Below, piece after piece: positions 27,184 to 36,291 of a DNA stretch of 64,000 nt. The position numbers were made by a program, and so were the translations under genes. The notes beneath the pieces are model-generated. The model was given only the letters and a program-made list of their open reading frames with translations, was not told the DNA's origin and did no database searches. Source of the DNA: Lachnospiraceae bacterium (GTDB lineage: Bacteria > Bacillota > Clostridia > Lachnospirales > Lachnospiraceae); the NCBI GenBank assembly GCA_910575775.1, contig CAJTEY010000016.1, positions 1 through 64,000 on the forward strand. The letters run 5' to 3'. Each line of letters opens with the position of its first letter. Positions within the stretch are counted from its first letter, which is position 1.

Positions 27184-29442
27184 ATGAGTATTGCGTTTAT
27201 CGGACTTCAGATTTTGGGAATATGCGCTGTCTTTTTTGCGTTGGCGCTTCTGCTGAACGGGGATGGATCCAGGGAACAGAAGATGATGGAATACTTCCTG
27301 ATGGGAGCCCTGATACAGAACATTGGATATCTGCTGGAGCTGACGGCGCCTACGATGGAGGCGGCTATGGTGGCGGTGAAGGTGCAGCATCTGGGAACGA
27401 TGATCATACCTGTCTGTTACTGCTACTTTATTTATATTTACTGCTTTGAGGAGGCGCCGCTTAAGGCGTTGAAGCTGTTGGGATTGATTGACGCGGTGCT
27501 GCTCCTGTTAATTCTGACCTGTGATTACCACAGCCTTTTCTACAGATATCTGGACTGGGAGACAACGGCGGATGGACACTCTTATCTGTTTCTGGAGTAT
27601 GGGCCGGGGTATGCGGTCTTTATCATATGTGCAACGCTTATCCCCTATGTGATGTCCCTGCGTGTGCTGATCCGTGCCAAATCCAGAAGAGGTGAGGATG
27701 CAGTGGACCGCAAGTACGGGCTGATTCTGACGTTGTCTTTTCTGCCGGTCATTGCCCTGTACGCCTATGTCACGAAACTGACGCGCGCCTTTGACTTTAC
27801 GCCGGTTGTCCTTGGGCTTGTGCTTTCGAGTGTGGTGATTCTTGTGTGGAGCAGGAAGGTTTACGATTTCGGGAGTCTGGCATCGGGTACGCTGCTCAAC
27901 AGAATGAGTGACGGCGTGATTGCACTGGATGAGCGGGGACGGGTTGTCAACTATAATCCGGCGTCGGCCGCCATTTTCGCTGGATTGAACAGCCGGGCCG
28001 TCGGCAGGAGGGTCGGGGAGATCGCGGATTTTCCGGAAATTGTTCTCGGGGAGGATGTGCAGAACGAGTTTTTTCTGGGGGAGCGGTATTACCAGAGCCA
28101 TGTGGAGCAGATCACGGACCGGTTCGGGGTGGTAAAGGGCTATGTGGTACGGATCCTGGACATGACGGAAGTGAGAAACTACATCGAGGAGATCAAGCAG
28201 ATCAGAATACAGGCGGAGCAGGCCAATGAGGCGAAGAGTGAGTTTCTGGCGAATATGTCCCACGAGATACGCACGCCCATGAATGCCATTGTGGGATTGA
28301 GCGATATCATTATGGAGGAGAGCAAGGGCAGGAAGGTGCACGATTATGCCTGTGACATCAAGTCGGCTTCCAGAAATCTCCTGGCGCTCATCAACGATAT
28401 CCTGGATCTGTCCAAGGTGGAAGCCGGAAAGATGGAGCTGGTGTGCACGGATTATCATATTAAGAACATTGTGGACGAGGTGATTAATATGATGGACGGT
28501 GCGGCATCAAAGCGGGGGATCCTGCTCAAATGCGAGTTCGATATGTCCATACCGTGCCGGTATCACGGCGATGAGGGCAGGATCAGACAGATTTTGATCA
28601 ATCTTCTGAACAACGGCCTGAAATTCACCAGGGAGGGCTATGTGAAACTCTCTGTGGGCGGCGGACCTGGAGAGACTGCGGATACGGAGCTGTTGCACAT
28701 TGAGGTGAGGGACACCGGCTGTGGGATTAAGGAAGAGGATCTTGGAAAAATATTTGAGAATTTCAGCCAGGTGGATGCGAAGCGCAACCGCACCGTGGAA
28801 GGCACCGGGCTCGGCCTGTCTATCACCAGGCATCTGGTGGCGCTGATGGGCGGAACAATCCGGGTGGAGAGCGTGTATGGAGAGGGAACGACTTTTATTC
28901 TGGAGTTACCGCAGACCATTGTGGACCGCAGAACACTGAATGAGGTGCCCAAGGAGATTGTCAGTGAAGAAGATGAGATCAAAACGTTTCAGGCGGAAGA
29001 CTGCCGGGTGCTGGTGGTGGACGACAATCTGGTTAACAGGAAGGTGGCGAAAGGTTTTCTGCGGCCTTACGGACTGATGATTGACGAGGCGGACAGCGGC
29101 CAGAAGTCGATCGAATGTGTCAGAGAGACAAGGTATGATATTATTTTTATGGATCATATGATGCCGGGGATGGACGGCATAGAGGCAGTACAGCGGATTC
29201 GCAGGGAGTGCGGGGAAAACGGAACACTGCCGGTCATTATTGCGCTGACGGCAAACGCTATGGAGGGCGTGCGGGAGATGTTTCTGGAAAACGGCTTTCA
29301 GGACTTTATCACCAAGCCGCTGGACAAAAAGGCGCTCAATGAGACTCTGAAGAAGTGGATTCCCGAGCAGAAGAGACAGGAGCCGGATACCTGGGAGCAC
29401 AGTGTGGAAAAGATGAGAAAGGCAAAGCCGGCGGAAAAATAG
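27184..29442 (+). CDS. Hybrid sensor histidine kinase with receiver domain
   Basis: 752 residues. An N-terminal 7TM-type sensor covers ~1-225 and a PAS-like domain ~235-330 (MSDGVIALDERGRVVNYNP). HisKA carries H360 in NMSHEIRTPMNA. HATPase shows NLLNNGLKF, RDTGCGI and GTGLGLSI. The C-terminal receiver (~605-725) has phospho-acceptor D657 (FMDHMMPGMDG) and K in TKPLDKKA. It starts 11 bp after the nucleoside permease gene with GGAGAG before ATG, so it is probably cotranscribed with the importer. It may sense nucleoside supply or envelope state; no output partner is adjacent. Confidence 0.93.
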   Translation: MSIAFIGLQILGICAVFFALALLLNGDGSREQKMMEYFLMGALIQNIGYLLELTAPTMEAAMVAVKVQHLGTMIIPVCYCYFIYIYCFEEAPLKALKLLGLIDAVLLLLILTCDYHSLFYRYLDWETTADGHSYLFLEYGPGYAVFIICATLIPYVMSLRVLIRAKSRRGEDAVDRKYGLILTLSFLPVIALYAYVTKLTRAFDFTPVVLGLVLSSVVILVWSRKVYDFGSLASGTLLNRMSDGVIALDERGRVVNYNPASAAIFAGLNSRAVGRRVGEIADFPEIVLGEDVQNEFFLGERYYQSHVEQITDRFGVVKGYVVRILDMTEVRNYIEEIKQIRIQAEQANEAKSEFLANMSHEIRTPMNAIVGLSDIIMEESKGRKVHDYACDIKSASRNLLALINDILDLSKVEAGKMELVCTDYHIKNIVDEVINMMDGAASKRGILLKCEFDMSIPCRYHGDEGRIRQILINLLNNGLKFTREGYVKLSVGGGPGETADTELLHIEVRDTGCGIKEEDLGKIFENFSQVDAKRNRTVEGTGLGLSITRHLVALMGGTIRVESVYGEGTTFILELPQTIVDRRTLNEVPKEIVSEEDEIKTFQAEDCRVLVVDDNLVNRKVAKGFLRPYGLMIDEADSGQKSIECVRETRYDIIFMDHMMPGMDGIEAVQRIRRECGENGTLPVIIALTANAMEGVREMFLENGFQDFITKPLDKKALNETLKKWIPEQKRQEPDTWEHSVEKMRKAKPAEK

Positions 29443-29534
29443 AAGAAAGAATGGAAGAAAAATGGAGGTTTTCCGTTTTTTTATTTCTCTGGCTGTCTTC
29501 CGAAAAAAGAGTTGGATGAGACGGCTGTAAATCC

Positions 29535-29567
29535 TAAACATTCGGGCACATCTGGTCGATATATACT
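29535..29567 (+). promoter_or_regulatory. Candidate flagellar-type (sigma-D) or sigma-A promoter
   Basis: TAAA (29535-29538), 16 bp, then GTCGATAT, close to the sigma-D consensus TAAA-N15-GCCGATAT. The overlapping TATACT (29562-29567) could instead be a sigma-A -10 with a poor -35. It lies ~60 bp before the unknown charged-protein gene. Confidence 0.4.
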
Positions 29568-29628
29568 ATAACAACAGAATTGTGGCAAACGGATTTGCCG
29601 CGCTGACAGCGTCATGGAGGATACATGT

Positions 29629-30516
29629 ATGGGCATAAAAGTAGGTACGAATCCGAGTCAGAGCCAGCCTGCGGCTGCGGAGACGGAACCCTTTAAGCAG
29701 AGGACGAAGCAGGACATTAAGAATGAGTGCGCCGGCATTGCGGCGAGGCAGACGGCGAATGCCATCAGGATTCAAAAACAGAGAGCGAGTCAAAAGAAGA
29801 AAAAGCTGAATTATAACTATAAAAAGATCTCGAGACAGATTACCATGAATAACACCTCGACAGGTGCACGCAGGGTTATTACGAAAGCCCGCGAGGAGGT
29901 GGTCTCCCTTCTCAGAAAGCAGATGAGCGGAAAATATGACGAGACAGATCTTCGTCATGCGATCATCCATGCCAGAAAGATGGAGCGGGTTGCGCGCAGG
30001 AAAAAGAAACATCTGGAGGAGGAAGAGAAGGCTGCTGCTACGGGCAAGGGTCTTGTTGAGCAGGGGGCTGCGTCGAACGAGGACGAGCGGATGAAAAAGC
30101 TCGAGGAGTCCATGGAGAATCTGAAGGAAGAGGAACTGGAGCAGATGCAGGAGCTGATGGAGGAGTACGAGCGGCTTATGCAGGAGCTTGAGGACACCAG
30201 CGGGGTCAACGATCTTATGAAGGAGTATATGGGCGCGTCAGAGCAGGAAATGTCGCCGGAACAGGTTGACAAGCTCCGAAAGAAACACCGCGCCGATGAG
30301 ATGAAGGACATCGTGGAGGCGGATATGAAATATCTGAAGGCGATGTTCAATAAGCTGGAGAGAGAGAAGCAGGCGGTAAGTCAGCAGGCGTTCCAGCAGG
30401 AAACGAATCCTGCGGTATCGCTGGAACTGCAAGGTGTGGATATTCCGGTTTCCCCGGATACCGGACAGTCGGGGGCAGAACTGGTGCAGGGCGCCAATGT
30501 GGATGCGATGGCGTAG
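29629..30516 (+). CDS. Unknown charged coiled-coil protein
   Basis: 295 residues starting MGIKVGTNPSQSQ. The ATG at 29629 has GGAGG eight bases upstream; an in-frame ATG at 29614 would lack a site. There is no signal peptide or membrane segment. Residues ~45-65 are strongly basic (QKKKKLNYNYKKISRQI) and ~95-240 are a long Glu/Lys-rich coiled coil (HARKMERVARRKKKHLEEE, then LEESMENLKEEELEQMQEL). Monocistronic, with its own terminator and a possible sigma-D promoter. I do not recognise the family; a structural or motility-associated role is only a guess. Confidence 0.75.
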   Translation: MGIKVGTNPSQSQPAAAETEPFKQRTKQDIKNECAGIAARQTANAIRIQKQRASQKKKKLNYNYKKISRQITMNNTSTGARRVITKAREEVVSLLRKQMSGKYDETDLRHAIIHARKMERVARRKKKHLEEEEKAAATGKGLVEQGAASNEDERMKKLEESMENLKEEELEQMQELMEEYERLMQELEDTSGVNDLMKEYMGASEQEMSPEQVDKLRKKHRADEMKDIVEADMKYLKAMFNKLEREKQAVSQQAFQQETNPAVSLELQGVDIPVSPDTGQSGAELVQGANVDAMA

Positions 30517-30530
30517 AGAGAAGAGCAGGG

Positions 30531-30564
30531 AGCCTTTGCTATGTAGGATAGCAGAGGCTTTTTT
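30531..30564 (+). terminator. Terminator after the coiled-coil protein gene
   Basis: Two-part stem AGCCT..GCTAT with ATAGC..AGGCT, followed by TTTTTT. Confidence 0.9.
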
Positions 30565-30660
30565 ATGCATACATTTTGCATCGGAGGGTCAGCAGTCAAA
30601 GCGGGGTACAGGCCGTGCGGCGGAAAGGCACGCGTAGGGTGCAGATTTCAGGAGAATGAA

Positions 30661-31476
30661 ATGGCGGATTTTCTGAAAACCGAAAAGAAATACGGATTAA
30701 CCGGAGCCGTGTTGAAAAATACAGCGTATATCACAATGTTGATCGATCATTTTTTTGCGGTAGTCTTCTTGAATTATATGCAGATGTATACGGTGGACGG
30801 CAGGTGGGATCCACAGCTTGAATCGGTTTATCGTGCAGGCAGGGCGGTGGGAAGAATCTCCTTTGTGCTTTTCACATTTTTAATTGTGGAGGGGTTCTTT
30901 TATACAAGGAGCAGAGTGCGGTTACTGCTGCGCCTTTTTCTATTTGCGCTGATCTCGGAGATTCCTTTTGATCTGGCCATGTCGGGAGCCGCGTTTGACT
31001 GGGGAGGCCAGAATGTATTTTGGACTTTGTTTCTGGGAGTGCTGGTGCTGACGCTGTGGGACTATCTCTCTCATTACGGGAATGTTTTTGCAACAGCGGG
31101 ACGTTTGGCTTCGCTGCTGGCAGGATGCACGGCTGCGTTTCTCTTCTCAATGGATTATCGGTTTATGGGGATCCTTCTTATATTTGCCATGTATCGGACG
31201 AGAGAAAAGAACGCGGGTGTGCAGTTTATGGCGGCCGGGCTGGTCATGCTGTTTGGTACATGGGGCTCTAATCTGATCCGCTATGCGGGAACTTTTTCAG
31301 CGGCTTACCTGTTTCAGTTTTCTATGCGGGAGATGTACGGACTGCTGGCGTTTGTGTTTATTTTTCTGTATAACGGGGAGAAGGGGAGACAGATGCCCAA
31401 ACCGTTTTATTATGGATTTTACCCGGTGCATCTGCTGATCCTGTTTGGGATTGCGAGGATGACAGGAGTTATGTAA
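30661..31476 (+). CDS. TraX-family membrane protein
   Basis: 271 residues with about eight membrane helices. It opens GAVLKNTAYITMLIDHFFAV, the typical TraX family start with the conserved D-H pair, and contains GRISFVLFTFLIVEGFFYTR and ISEIPFDLAM, also family hallmarks. TraX was named for acetylation of F-pilin, but chromosomal homologues like this are probably acyltransferase-like envelope proteins of unknown target. CAGGAG precedes ATG 30661; the upstream in-frame ATG at 30565 overlaps a terminator. Confidence 0.88.
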   Translation: MADFLKTEKKYGLTGAVLKNTAYITMLIDHFFAVVFLNYMQMYTVDGRWDPQLESVYRAGRAVGRISFVLFTFLIVEGFFYTRSRVRLLLRLFLFALISEIPFDLAMSGAAFDWGGQNVFWTLFLGVLVLTLWDYLSHYGNVFATAGRLASLLAGCTAAFLFSMDYRFMGILLIFAMYRTREKNAGVQFMAAGLVMLFGTWGSNLIRYAGTFSAAYLFQFSMREMYGLLAFVFIFLYNGEKGRQMPKPFYYGFYPVHLLILFGIARMTGVM

Positions 31477-31497
31477 ACATATGGAAAAGGTAAGAGA

Positions 31498-31525
31498 ATC
31501 CCGGGATGAGTCAATATCCCGGGAT
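31498..31525. terminator. Hairpin between convergent genes
   Basis: The palindrome ATCCCGGGAT occurs twice (31498-31507 and 31516-31525) and pairs to form a 10-bp stem with an 8-nt loop, followed by TTATTATATATT. It lies between the TraX gene and the convergent methyltransferase gene and could terminate both. Confidence 0.75.
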
Positions 31526-31535
31526 TTATTATATA

Positions 31536-32411
31536 TTATGCAAACCATCGACCGGAAGCTCCGCACGGAAGCACGAGTCCGTTCGATGAGACGGGCAGTC
31601 CGATTTCCGAGGATTCCACCTGGCCGCCATATTTCGAAACGAGGGCGGTGTGCATCATATAGGTGAGCACAGCGGGCTGGAGCCCGGTGGTGTAGGAATT
31701 GACAAGGAAAAACAAGGCATTCTCTGACAGCAGCCCGGCAGCAAGCCGGATCAGTGGAAATACATTTTCCTCAATCTTCCAGATTTCGCCTTTTGGGCCT
31801 CGCCCGTAGGAGGGCGGATCCATGATGATGCCGTCGTAGGTGTTTCCGCGGCGGATTTCCCGCTCCACGAATTTTACACAGTCGTCCACCAGCCAGCGGA
31901 TGGGCGCATCGGAAAGCCCTGAGGCGGCAGCGTTCTCCTTCGCCCATGTGACCATGCCCTTGGAGGCATCCACATGAGTGACAGCAACGCCCGCTGCGGC
32001 AGCGGCCAGCGTGGCGCCGCCAGTGTAGGCGAAAAGATTCAGGACTTTGAGAGGCCGGCCGGGTTCCTTCGCCTTCGCCTTCTTTATTATAGAAGAAAAC
32101 CAATCCCAGTTGACGGCCTGCTCCGGAAAAAGTCCCGTGTGCTTGAAGCTGAACGGCTTCAGGCGGAAGGTCAGATCCTGGTAACGGATGCTCCACTCAT
32201 CAGGCAGATCAAAAAATTCCCATTCGCCCCCGCCTTTCTGGCTGCGGTGATAGTGGCCGTTTTTCTTTTTCCAGCGTTCCTCTGTCTGCGGCGTGTCCCA
32301 AATGACCTGAGGATCGGGCCGCACTAAAATAAACCGGCCCCAGCGTTCCAGCTTTTCTCCCTTTGAACAGTCTATCACTTCATAGTCTTTCCAGTTGTCT
32401 GCGATCCACAT
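31536..32411 (-). CDS. Class I SAM-dependent RNA methyltransferase (RlmI/L-like)
   Basis: 291 residues. SAM-binding motif I is VLNLFAYTGGATLAAAAAG at ~125-145, then DASKGMVTWAKEN. The catalytic region has IIMDPPSYGRGPKGEIWK, where the DPPSY motif is typical of the RlmI/RlmK group that makes 5-methylcytosine or m7G in 23S rRNA. No PUA domain is visible at the N-terminus. It ends VSSNGLVLPCGASGRWF. Transcribed opposite to the ribosomal operon. The exact target is not determinable here. Confidence 0.88.
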   Translation of the reverse strand: MWIADNWKDYEVIDCSKGEKLERWGRFILVRPDPQVIWDTPQTEERWKKKNGHYHRSQKGGGEWEFFDLPDEWSIRYQDLTFRLKPFSFKHTGLFPEQAVNWDWFSSIIKKAKAKEPGRPLKVLNLFAYTGGATLAAAAAGVAVTHVDASKGMVTWAKENAAASGLSDAPIRWLVDDCVKFVEREIRRGNTYDGIIMDPPSYGRGPKGEIWKIEENVFPLIRLAAGLLSENALFFLVNSYTTGLQPAVLTYMMHTALVSKYGGQVESSEIGLPVSSNGLVLPCGASGRWFA

Positions 32412-32480
32412 GTTTTAAACCATCCTTGTGCTATAATAAACGCAAAAATTCTTTTGCCGTACAAGTATACGAAAAGATTA

Positions 32481-32510
32481 TTGTTGTTTTTCTGGTAACT
32501 ATGATATAAT
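32481..32510 (+). promoter_or_regulatory. Possible upstream promoter P1 of the S10 operon
   Basis: TTGTTG (32481-32486), 18 bp, TATAAT (32505-32510). The -10 is perfect and the spacing slightly long. It is ~120 bp upstream of the stronger candidate at 32601. Confidence 0.5.
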
Positions 32511-32600
32511 GACTAAGCTGATTTTGCAAGCGTGCCTATAAAATCAGAGACCATATGCCATTGTATTAAAAAAAGAACAATCCAATTCGAGGGTTTTTTC

Positions 32601-32629
32601 TTGCAATTCCCAAAAACTTCATATATACT
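32601..32629 (+). promoter_or_regulatory. Main promoter P2 of the S10 operon
   Basis: TTGCAA (32601-32606), exactly 17 bp, TATACT (32624-32629). It would start transcription near 32636, giving a leader of about 240 nt before rpsJ. Confidence 0.75.
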
Positions 32630-32635
32630 AGTTTG

Positions 32636-32873
32636 TGCTGTGGCATGATAGCTATGAAGCGTGAGGTTGCTGCCCACGTGGCAGGTTTTCCGTGGAGCGA
32701 ATGTCAAGTTAGGAAACTGACGACAAGTCACTGTACAGACAAAATGTCCGGTCAGCCGGAAACGACGTGTTGTAGTTCGATATGAGAACATTTAGGACAC
32801 ACACGGGAGAGTGTACAGTCACCGCTTGTCGTACTTATTCTTTAAAAAGTGCGAAAAGGAGGCGACTTTTTTT
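32636..32873 (+). promoter_or_regulatory. Untranslated leader of the S10 operon
   Basis: About 240 nt without a gene, ending in AAAAGGAGGCGAC before rpsJ. It contains complementary segments such as GCTGCCCACGTGGCAG-like pairs (32669-32685) and TGTCCGGTCAGCCGGAAACG. Leaders of this operon are often bound by a ribosomal protein (L4 in enterobacteria). Feedback control here is plausible, but the fold was not computed. Confidence 0.4.
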
Positions 32874-33191
32874 ATGGCAAGTCAAGTAATGAGAATCACC
32901 CTGAAAGCCTATGACCATCAGCTGGTGGATGCATCGGCGAAGAAAATCATCGAAACTGTTAAGAAAAACGGATCCCAGGTGAGCGGCCCGGTGCCCCTTC
33001 CTACCAAGAAGGAAGTTATCACGATCCTGCGTGCAGTTCACAAGTATAAGGACAGCAGAGAGCAGTTCGAGCAGAGAACCCACAAGAGGCTCATTGATAT
33101 CATCACCCCCACCCCCAAGACGGTGGACGCGCTCCAGAGACTGGAGATGCCTGCAGGTGTGTATATCGACATTAAGATGAAGAACAAATAA
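32874..33191 (+). CDS. rpsJ: 30S ribosomal protein S10
   Basis: 105 residues, full length for S10, with the typical [17 protein letters not shown] opening and [10 protein letters not shown] loop. In the 30S head it lies near S3 and S14; as NusE it also binds NusB in antitermination. First gene of the S10 operon. Start at 32874 behind AAAAGGAGGCGAC; the earlier in-frame ATG at 32811 has no ribosome site. A structured 131-nt spacer follows before rplC. Confidence 0.98.
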   Translation: MASQVMRITLKAYDHQLVDASAKKIIETVKKNGSQVSGPVPLPTKKEVITILRAVHKYKDSREQFEQRTHKRLIDIITPTPKTVDALQRLEMPAGVYIDIKMKNK

Positions 33192-33194
33192 AAC

Positions 33195-33310
33195 CCCTAC
33201 TAGAAAGACCCGGAGTAAACTGCTGTGCGATTAACTCCCCGAGCAAATTCCTATGGAACTGGCTCGATGTGATAGTTTATGATTGAGGGTCCGCTGTAGA
33301 ATAACAGGAG
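33195..33310 (+). other. Structured rpsJ-rplC spacer
   Basis: A closing stem GACCC (33207-33211)/GGGTC (33287-33291) encloses two hairpins: GGAGT (33212-33216)/ACTCC (33234-33238) and CGAGC (33240-33244)/GCTCG (33262-33266). This three-way-junction layout resembles ribosomal-protein control sites, but no protein can be assigned. Confidence 0.45.
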
Positions 33311-33322
33311 GTAAAAAAGAAA

Positions 33323-34009
33323 ATGAAAAAAGCAATCTTGGCAACAAAGGTCGGAATGACCCAGATCTTCAACGAAGACGGCACACTGACACCGGTTACC
33401 GTGCTTCAGGCAGGACCCTGTGCAGTGACGCAGATCAAGACCGTGGAGAATGACGGTTACAGTGCGGTGCAGGTAGGCTTTGTGGACAAGAAGGAAAGAA
33501 TCGTCAATAAGGACAAGGGCGGTAAGAAGGAAGTGATCCATCGTCACGGTGCGAACAAGGCACAGAAGGGACACTTCGATAAGGCAGGTGTTTCCTGCAA
33601 GAGATTTATCAGAGAGTTTAAGCTTGAGAACGCGGACGAGTACACACTTGGCAGCGAGATCAAGGCGGATATCTTTGAGGCTGGCGACAGAGTGGACGCG
33701 ACGGCAATCTCCAAAGGTAAGGGATTCCAGGGTGCGATCAAGAGACATGGCCAGCACAGAGGACCTATGACACACGGTTCTAAATTCCATCGTCATCAGG
33801 GTTCCAACGGCGCGTGCTCTTCACCGAGTAAGGTGTTTAAGGGTAAGGGTATGCCGGGACACATGGGCTGCGTGAAAGTTACGGTGAAGAACCTCAAAGT
33901 AGTGCGGGTTGACGCAGACAAGAACCTCATTCTGGTAAAGGGCGCGGTGCCCGGTCCCAGAAAGGCCTTAGTAACCATCAAAGAGACAACTAAGGTTGAT
34001 GCGAAATAG
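33323..34009 (+). CDS. rplC: 50S ribosomal protein L3
   Basis: 228 residues beginning [16 protein letters not shown]. It contains the long loop with [18 protein letters not shown] residues ([15 protein letters not shown]) that reaches the peptidyl-transferase centre, and GMPGHMGC. A 23S assembly-initiator protein. Shine-Dalgarno AGGAGG precedes ATG 33323. The stop overlaps no gene; rplD starts 36 bp later. Confidence 0.98.
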   Translation: MKKAILATKVGMTQIFNEDGTLTPVTVLQAGPCAVTQIKTVENDGYSAVQVGFVDKKERIVNKDKGGKKEVIHRHGANKAQKGHFDKAGVSCKRFIREFKLENADEYTLGSEIKADIFEAGDRVDATAISKGKGFQGAIKRHGQHRGPMTHGSKFHRHQGSNGACSSPSKVFKGKGMPGHMGCVKVTVKNLKVVRVDADKNLILVKGAVPGPRKALVTIKETTKVDAK

Positions 34010-34044
34010 TGGCTTGGGTCACAGATGAAAGGAGGATCATTCAG

Positions 34045-34665
34045 ATGGCAAACGTATCTGTTTATAATATGGAAGGTAAAGAAGTCGGCAAGATGGACTT
34101 AAATGATGCGGTGTTTGGCGTCGAGATCAATGAACACCTGGTACACATGGCTGTAGTCCAGAACCTTGCCAATAAGCGTCAGGGCACACAGAAAGCCAAG
34201 ACCCGCGCGGAGGTTTCCGGCGGCGGCAGAAAGCCCTGGAGACAGAAGGGGACAGGTCATGCAAGACAGGGTTCGACCAGATCACCCCAGTGGAAAGGCG
34301 GTGGCGTTGTATTTGCTCCCACCCCCAGAGATTATTCCTTCAAGTTAAACAAGAAGGAGAAGAGAGCGGCGCTCAAGTCGGTGCTGACAAGCAGAGTGCA
34401 GGACAACAAGCTGATCGTGCTCGACGAGCTGAAGCTTGATGCGATCAAGACCAAAGAGTTCAAGAAGGTTATGGATAACTTGAAAGTTGGCAAGGCGATG
34501 GTAGTAATTGACGGACAGGATGAGAACGTGATTCTTTCCGCGAGAAACCTTCCCACAGTCAACACGGCAATGGCTGAGAATATCAACGTGTATGACATTC
34601 TTAAGGGAGACACACTGGTGCTCACCAAGGATGCTGTAGCTAAGATCGAGGAGGTGTTTGCATAA
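34045..34665 (+). CDS. rplD: 50S ribosomal protein L4
   Basis: 206 residues. The extended exit-tunnel loop is visible as [19 protein letters not shown]. The ATG at 34045 ([11 protein letters not shown]) has AAAGGAGG upstream; the frame is open from 34009 but without a site. The stop TAA shares its last base with the rplW ATG (TAATG), so translation is coupled. In some bacteria L4 also represses this operon. Confidence 0.98.
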   Translation: MANVSVYNMEGKEVGKMDLNDAVFGVEINEHLVHMAVVQNLANKRQGTQKAKTRAEVSGGGRKPWRQKGTGHARQGSTRSPQWKGGGVVFAPTPRDYSFKLNKKEKRAALKSVLTSRVQDNKLIVLDELKLDAIKTKEFKKVMDNLKVGKAMVVIDGQDENVILSARNLPTVNTAMAENINVYDILKGDTLVLTKDAVAKIEEVFA

Positions 34666-34964
34666 TGGCAGCGATTCAGTATTATGATGTGATCCTCAAA
34701 CCTGTGATTACAGAGAAGAGTATGGCAGGCATGGGCGATAAGAAGTACACCTTCTTGGTTCATCCCGAGGCAAACAAGACGCAGATCAAAGAGGCTGTGG
34801 AAAAGATGTTCGAGGGTGCGAAGGTGGCAAAGGTAAACACCATGAACCAGGTAGGTAAGACCAAGAGACGCGGCATGGTTTACGGCAAGACTGCCAAGAC
34901 CAAGAAAGCGGTTGTACAGCTTACCGAGGACAGCAAAGATATTGAGATTTTTGCAGGACTCTAA
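34665..34964 (+). CDS. rplW: 50S ribosomal protein L23
   Basis: 99 residues ([14 protein letters not shown] opening). It sits at the exit-tunnel rim and docks trigger factor and SRP. Coupled to rplD through a 1-bp overlap. It is followed by a 161-bp spacer carrying the first copy of the intercistronic hairpin family. Confidence 0.98.
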   Translation: MAAIQYYDVILKPVITEKSMAGMGDKKYTFLVHPEANKTQIKEAVEKMFEGAKVAKVNTMNQVGKTKRRGMVYGKTAKTKKAVVQLTEDSKDIEIFAGL

Positions 34965-34966
34965 CA

Positions 34967-35025
34967 AACCGAAGAGATTTTCTAAGGCGTCTGAGGACCG
35001 CCTAAGAAAATCTATAGCTTCGGTT
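34967..35025 (+). repeat. Intercistronic hairpin element, copy A (rplW-rplB)
   Basis: Begins two bases after the rplW stop. Outer stem AACCGAAG (34967-34974)/CTTCGGTT (35018-35025), inner stem AGATTTTCTAAGGCG with 14 of 15 positions complementary at 34999-35013. Related elements follow rpsQ, rpsZ, rpsH, rpsE and rpsK. The rest of the spacer to 35125 holds only the rplB ribosome site (AAAGGAG). Confidence 0.85.
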
Positions 35026-35125
35026 GAGAGAAGCGCAAGCGATTCGCTGTAGGTCTGAATAGGAGAATCTCAAGCGGTTCTTTCGGGTTGCGAAATAAAT
35101 ATTGAAATAAAGGAGATAAGAGATC

Positions 35126-35968
35126 ATGGCAATCAAGACATATAACCCATATACACCGTCAAGACGTAACATGACCGGCTCTGATTTCAGCGAGATCACG
35201 AAGAAGACTCCTGAGAAGGCGCTTTGCACTTCCTTAAAGAAGAATGCGGGCCGCAACAATCAGGGTAAGATCACGGTGAGACATCACGGCGGCGGAAACA
35301 GAAGATTATACAGAAACATTGATTTCAAGAGAAACAAAGACGGCATCAGCGCTAAGGTAATCGGTATCGAGTACGATCCCAACAGAACGGCTAACATCGC
35401 GCTGATCTGCTACGAGGACGGTGAGAAGGCATACATCCTTGCACCGGAGGGATTAAAGGACGGCATGAAGGTTATGAACGGACCCGAGGCCGAAATCAGA
35501 GTAGGTAACTGCTTGCCTCTGTCTGAGATCCCGGTAGGTACACTGGTACACAACATCGAATTATATCCCGGCAAGGGCGGCCAGATGGTTCGTTCCGCAG
35601 GCAACAGCGCTCAGCTGATGGCTAAGGAAGGCAAGTATGCGACCTTAAGACTTCCTTCCGGTGAGATGAGAATGGTTCCGATGGTATGCAGAGCATCCAT
35701 TGGCACGGTGGGCAACACAGACCACAACCTGATTAAGATCGGTAAGGCCGGACGTAAGCGTCACATGGGCATTCGTCCTACTGTCCGCGGTTCCGTTATG
35801 AACCCCAATGACCACCCGCATGGCGGCGGTGAGGGCCGCGCTCCGATTGGACGCCCGGGCCCGTGTACACCTTGGGGTAAACCGGCACTCGGTCTTAAGA
35901 CCCGTAAGAAAAAGAAAGCTTCCAATAAGCTGATTGTGAGAAGAAGAGACGGCAGAGCTATTAAGTAG
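35126..35968 (+). CDS. rplB: 50S ribosomal protein L2
   Basis: 280 residues, full length. It has the RNA-binding OB-like domain, then the SH3-like domain and the catalytic-centre region around [16 protein letters not shown], including the conserved His essential for peptidyl transfer. Start [14 protein letters not shown] behind AAAGGAG. rpsS follows after 20 bp. Confidence 0.98.
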   Translation: MAIKTYNPYTPSRRNMTGSDFSEITKKTPEKALCTSLKKNAGRNNQGKITVRHHGGGNRRLYRNIDFKRNKDGISAKVIGIEYDPNRTANIALICYEDGEKAYILAPEGLKDGMKVMNGPEAEIRVGNCLPLSEIPVGTLVHNIELYPGKGGQMVRSAGNSAQLMAKEGKYATLRLPSGEMRMVPMVCRASIGTVGNTDHNLIKIGKAGRKRHMGIRPTVRGSVMNPNDHPHGGGEGRAPIGRPGPCTPWGKPALGLKTRKKKKASNKLIVRRRDGRAIK

Positions 35969-35988
35969 AGTAGGAGGATAGATAGATC

Positions 35989-36270
35989 ATGGCAAGATCA
36001 TTGAAAAAAGGACCGTTTGCAGATGCGAGCTTACTGAAAAAAGTAGATGCTATGAATGCGTCGGGACAGAAGCAGGTTATCAAGACCTGGTCCCGCCGGT
36101 CTACGATTTTCCCTTCTTTCGTGGGACACACCTTTGCGGTGCATGACGGAAGAAAGCACGTACCGGTATATGTTACAGAGGATATGGTTGGACACAAGCT
36201 CGGCGAGTTCGTGGCTACCAGAACTTATAGAGGACATGATAAGGACGAGAGAAAGTCCAAAGTTCGCTAA
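35989..36270 (+). CDS. rpsS: 30S ribosomal protein S19
   Basis: 93 residues, opening [18 protein letters not shown] and containing [18 protein letters not shown], both diagnostic. It pairs with S13 in the 30S head and contacts the A-site tRNA. AGGAGG lies 13 bp before the ATG. Confidence 0.98.
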   Translation: MARSLKKGPFADASLLKKVDAMNASGQKQVIKTWSRRSTIFPSFVGHTFAVHDGRKHVPVYVTEDMVGHKLGEFVATRTYRGHDKDERKSKVR

Positions 36271-36291
36271 TTTGAAAGGAGGCTTCAATCT

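Noticed and set aside
34967..35025. Copy A of the hairpin family as an intrinsic terminator
   Set aside because: No T-run follows and the essential operon continues; the same holds for the other copies.
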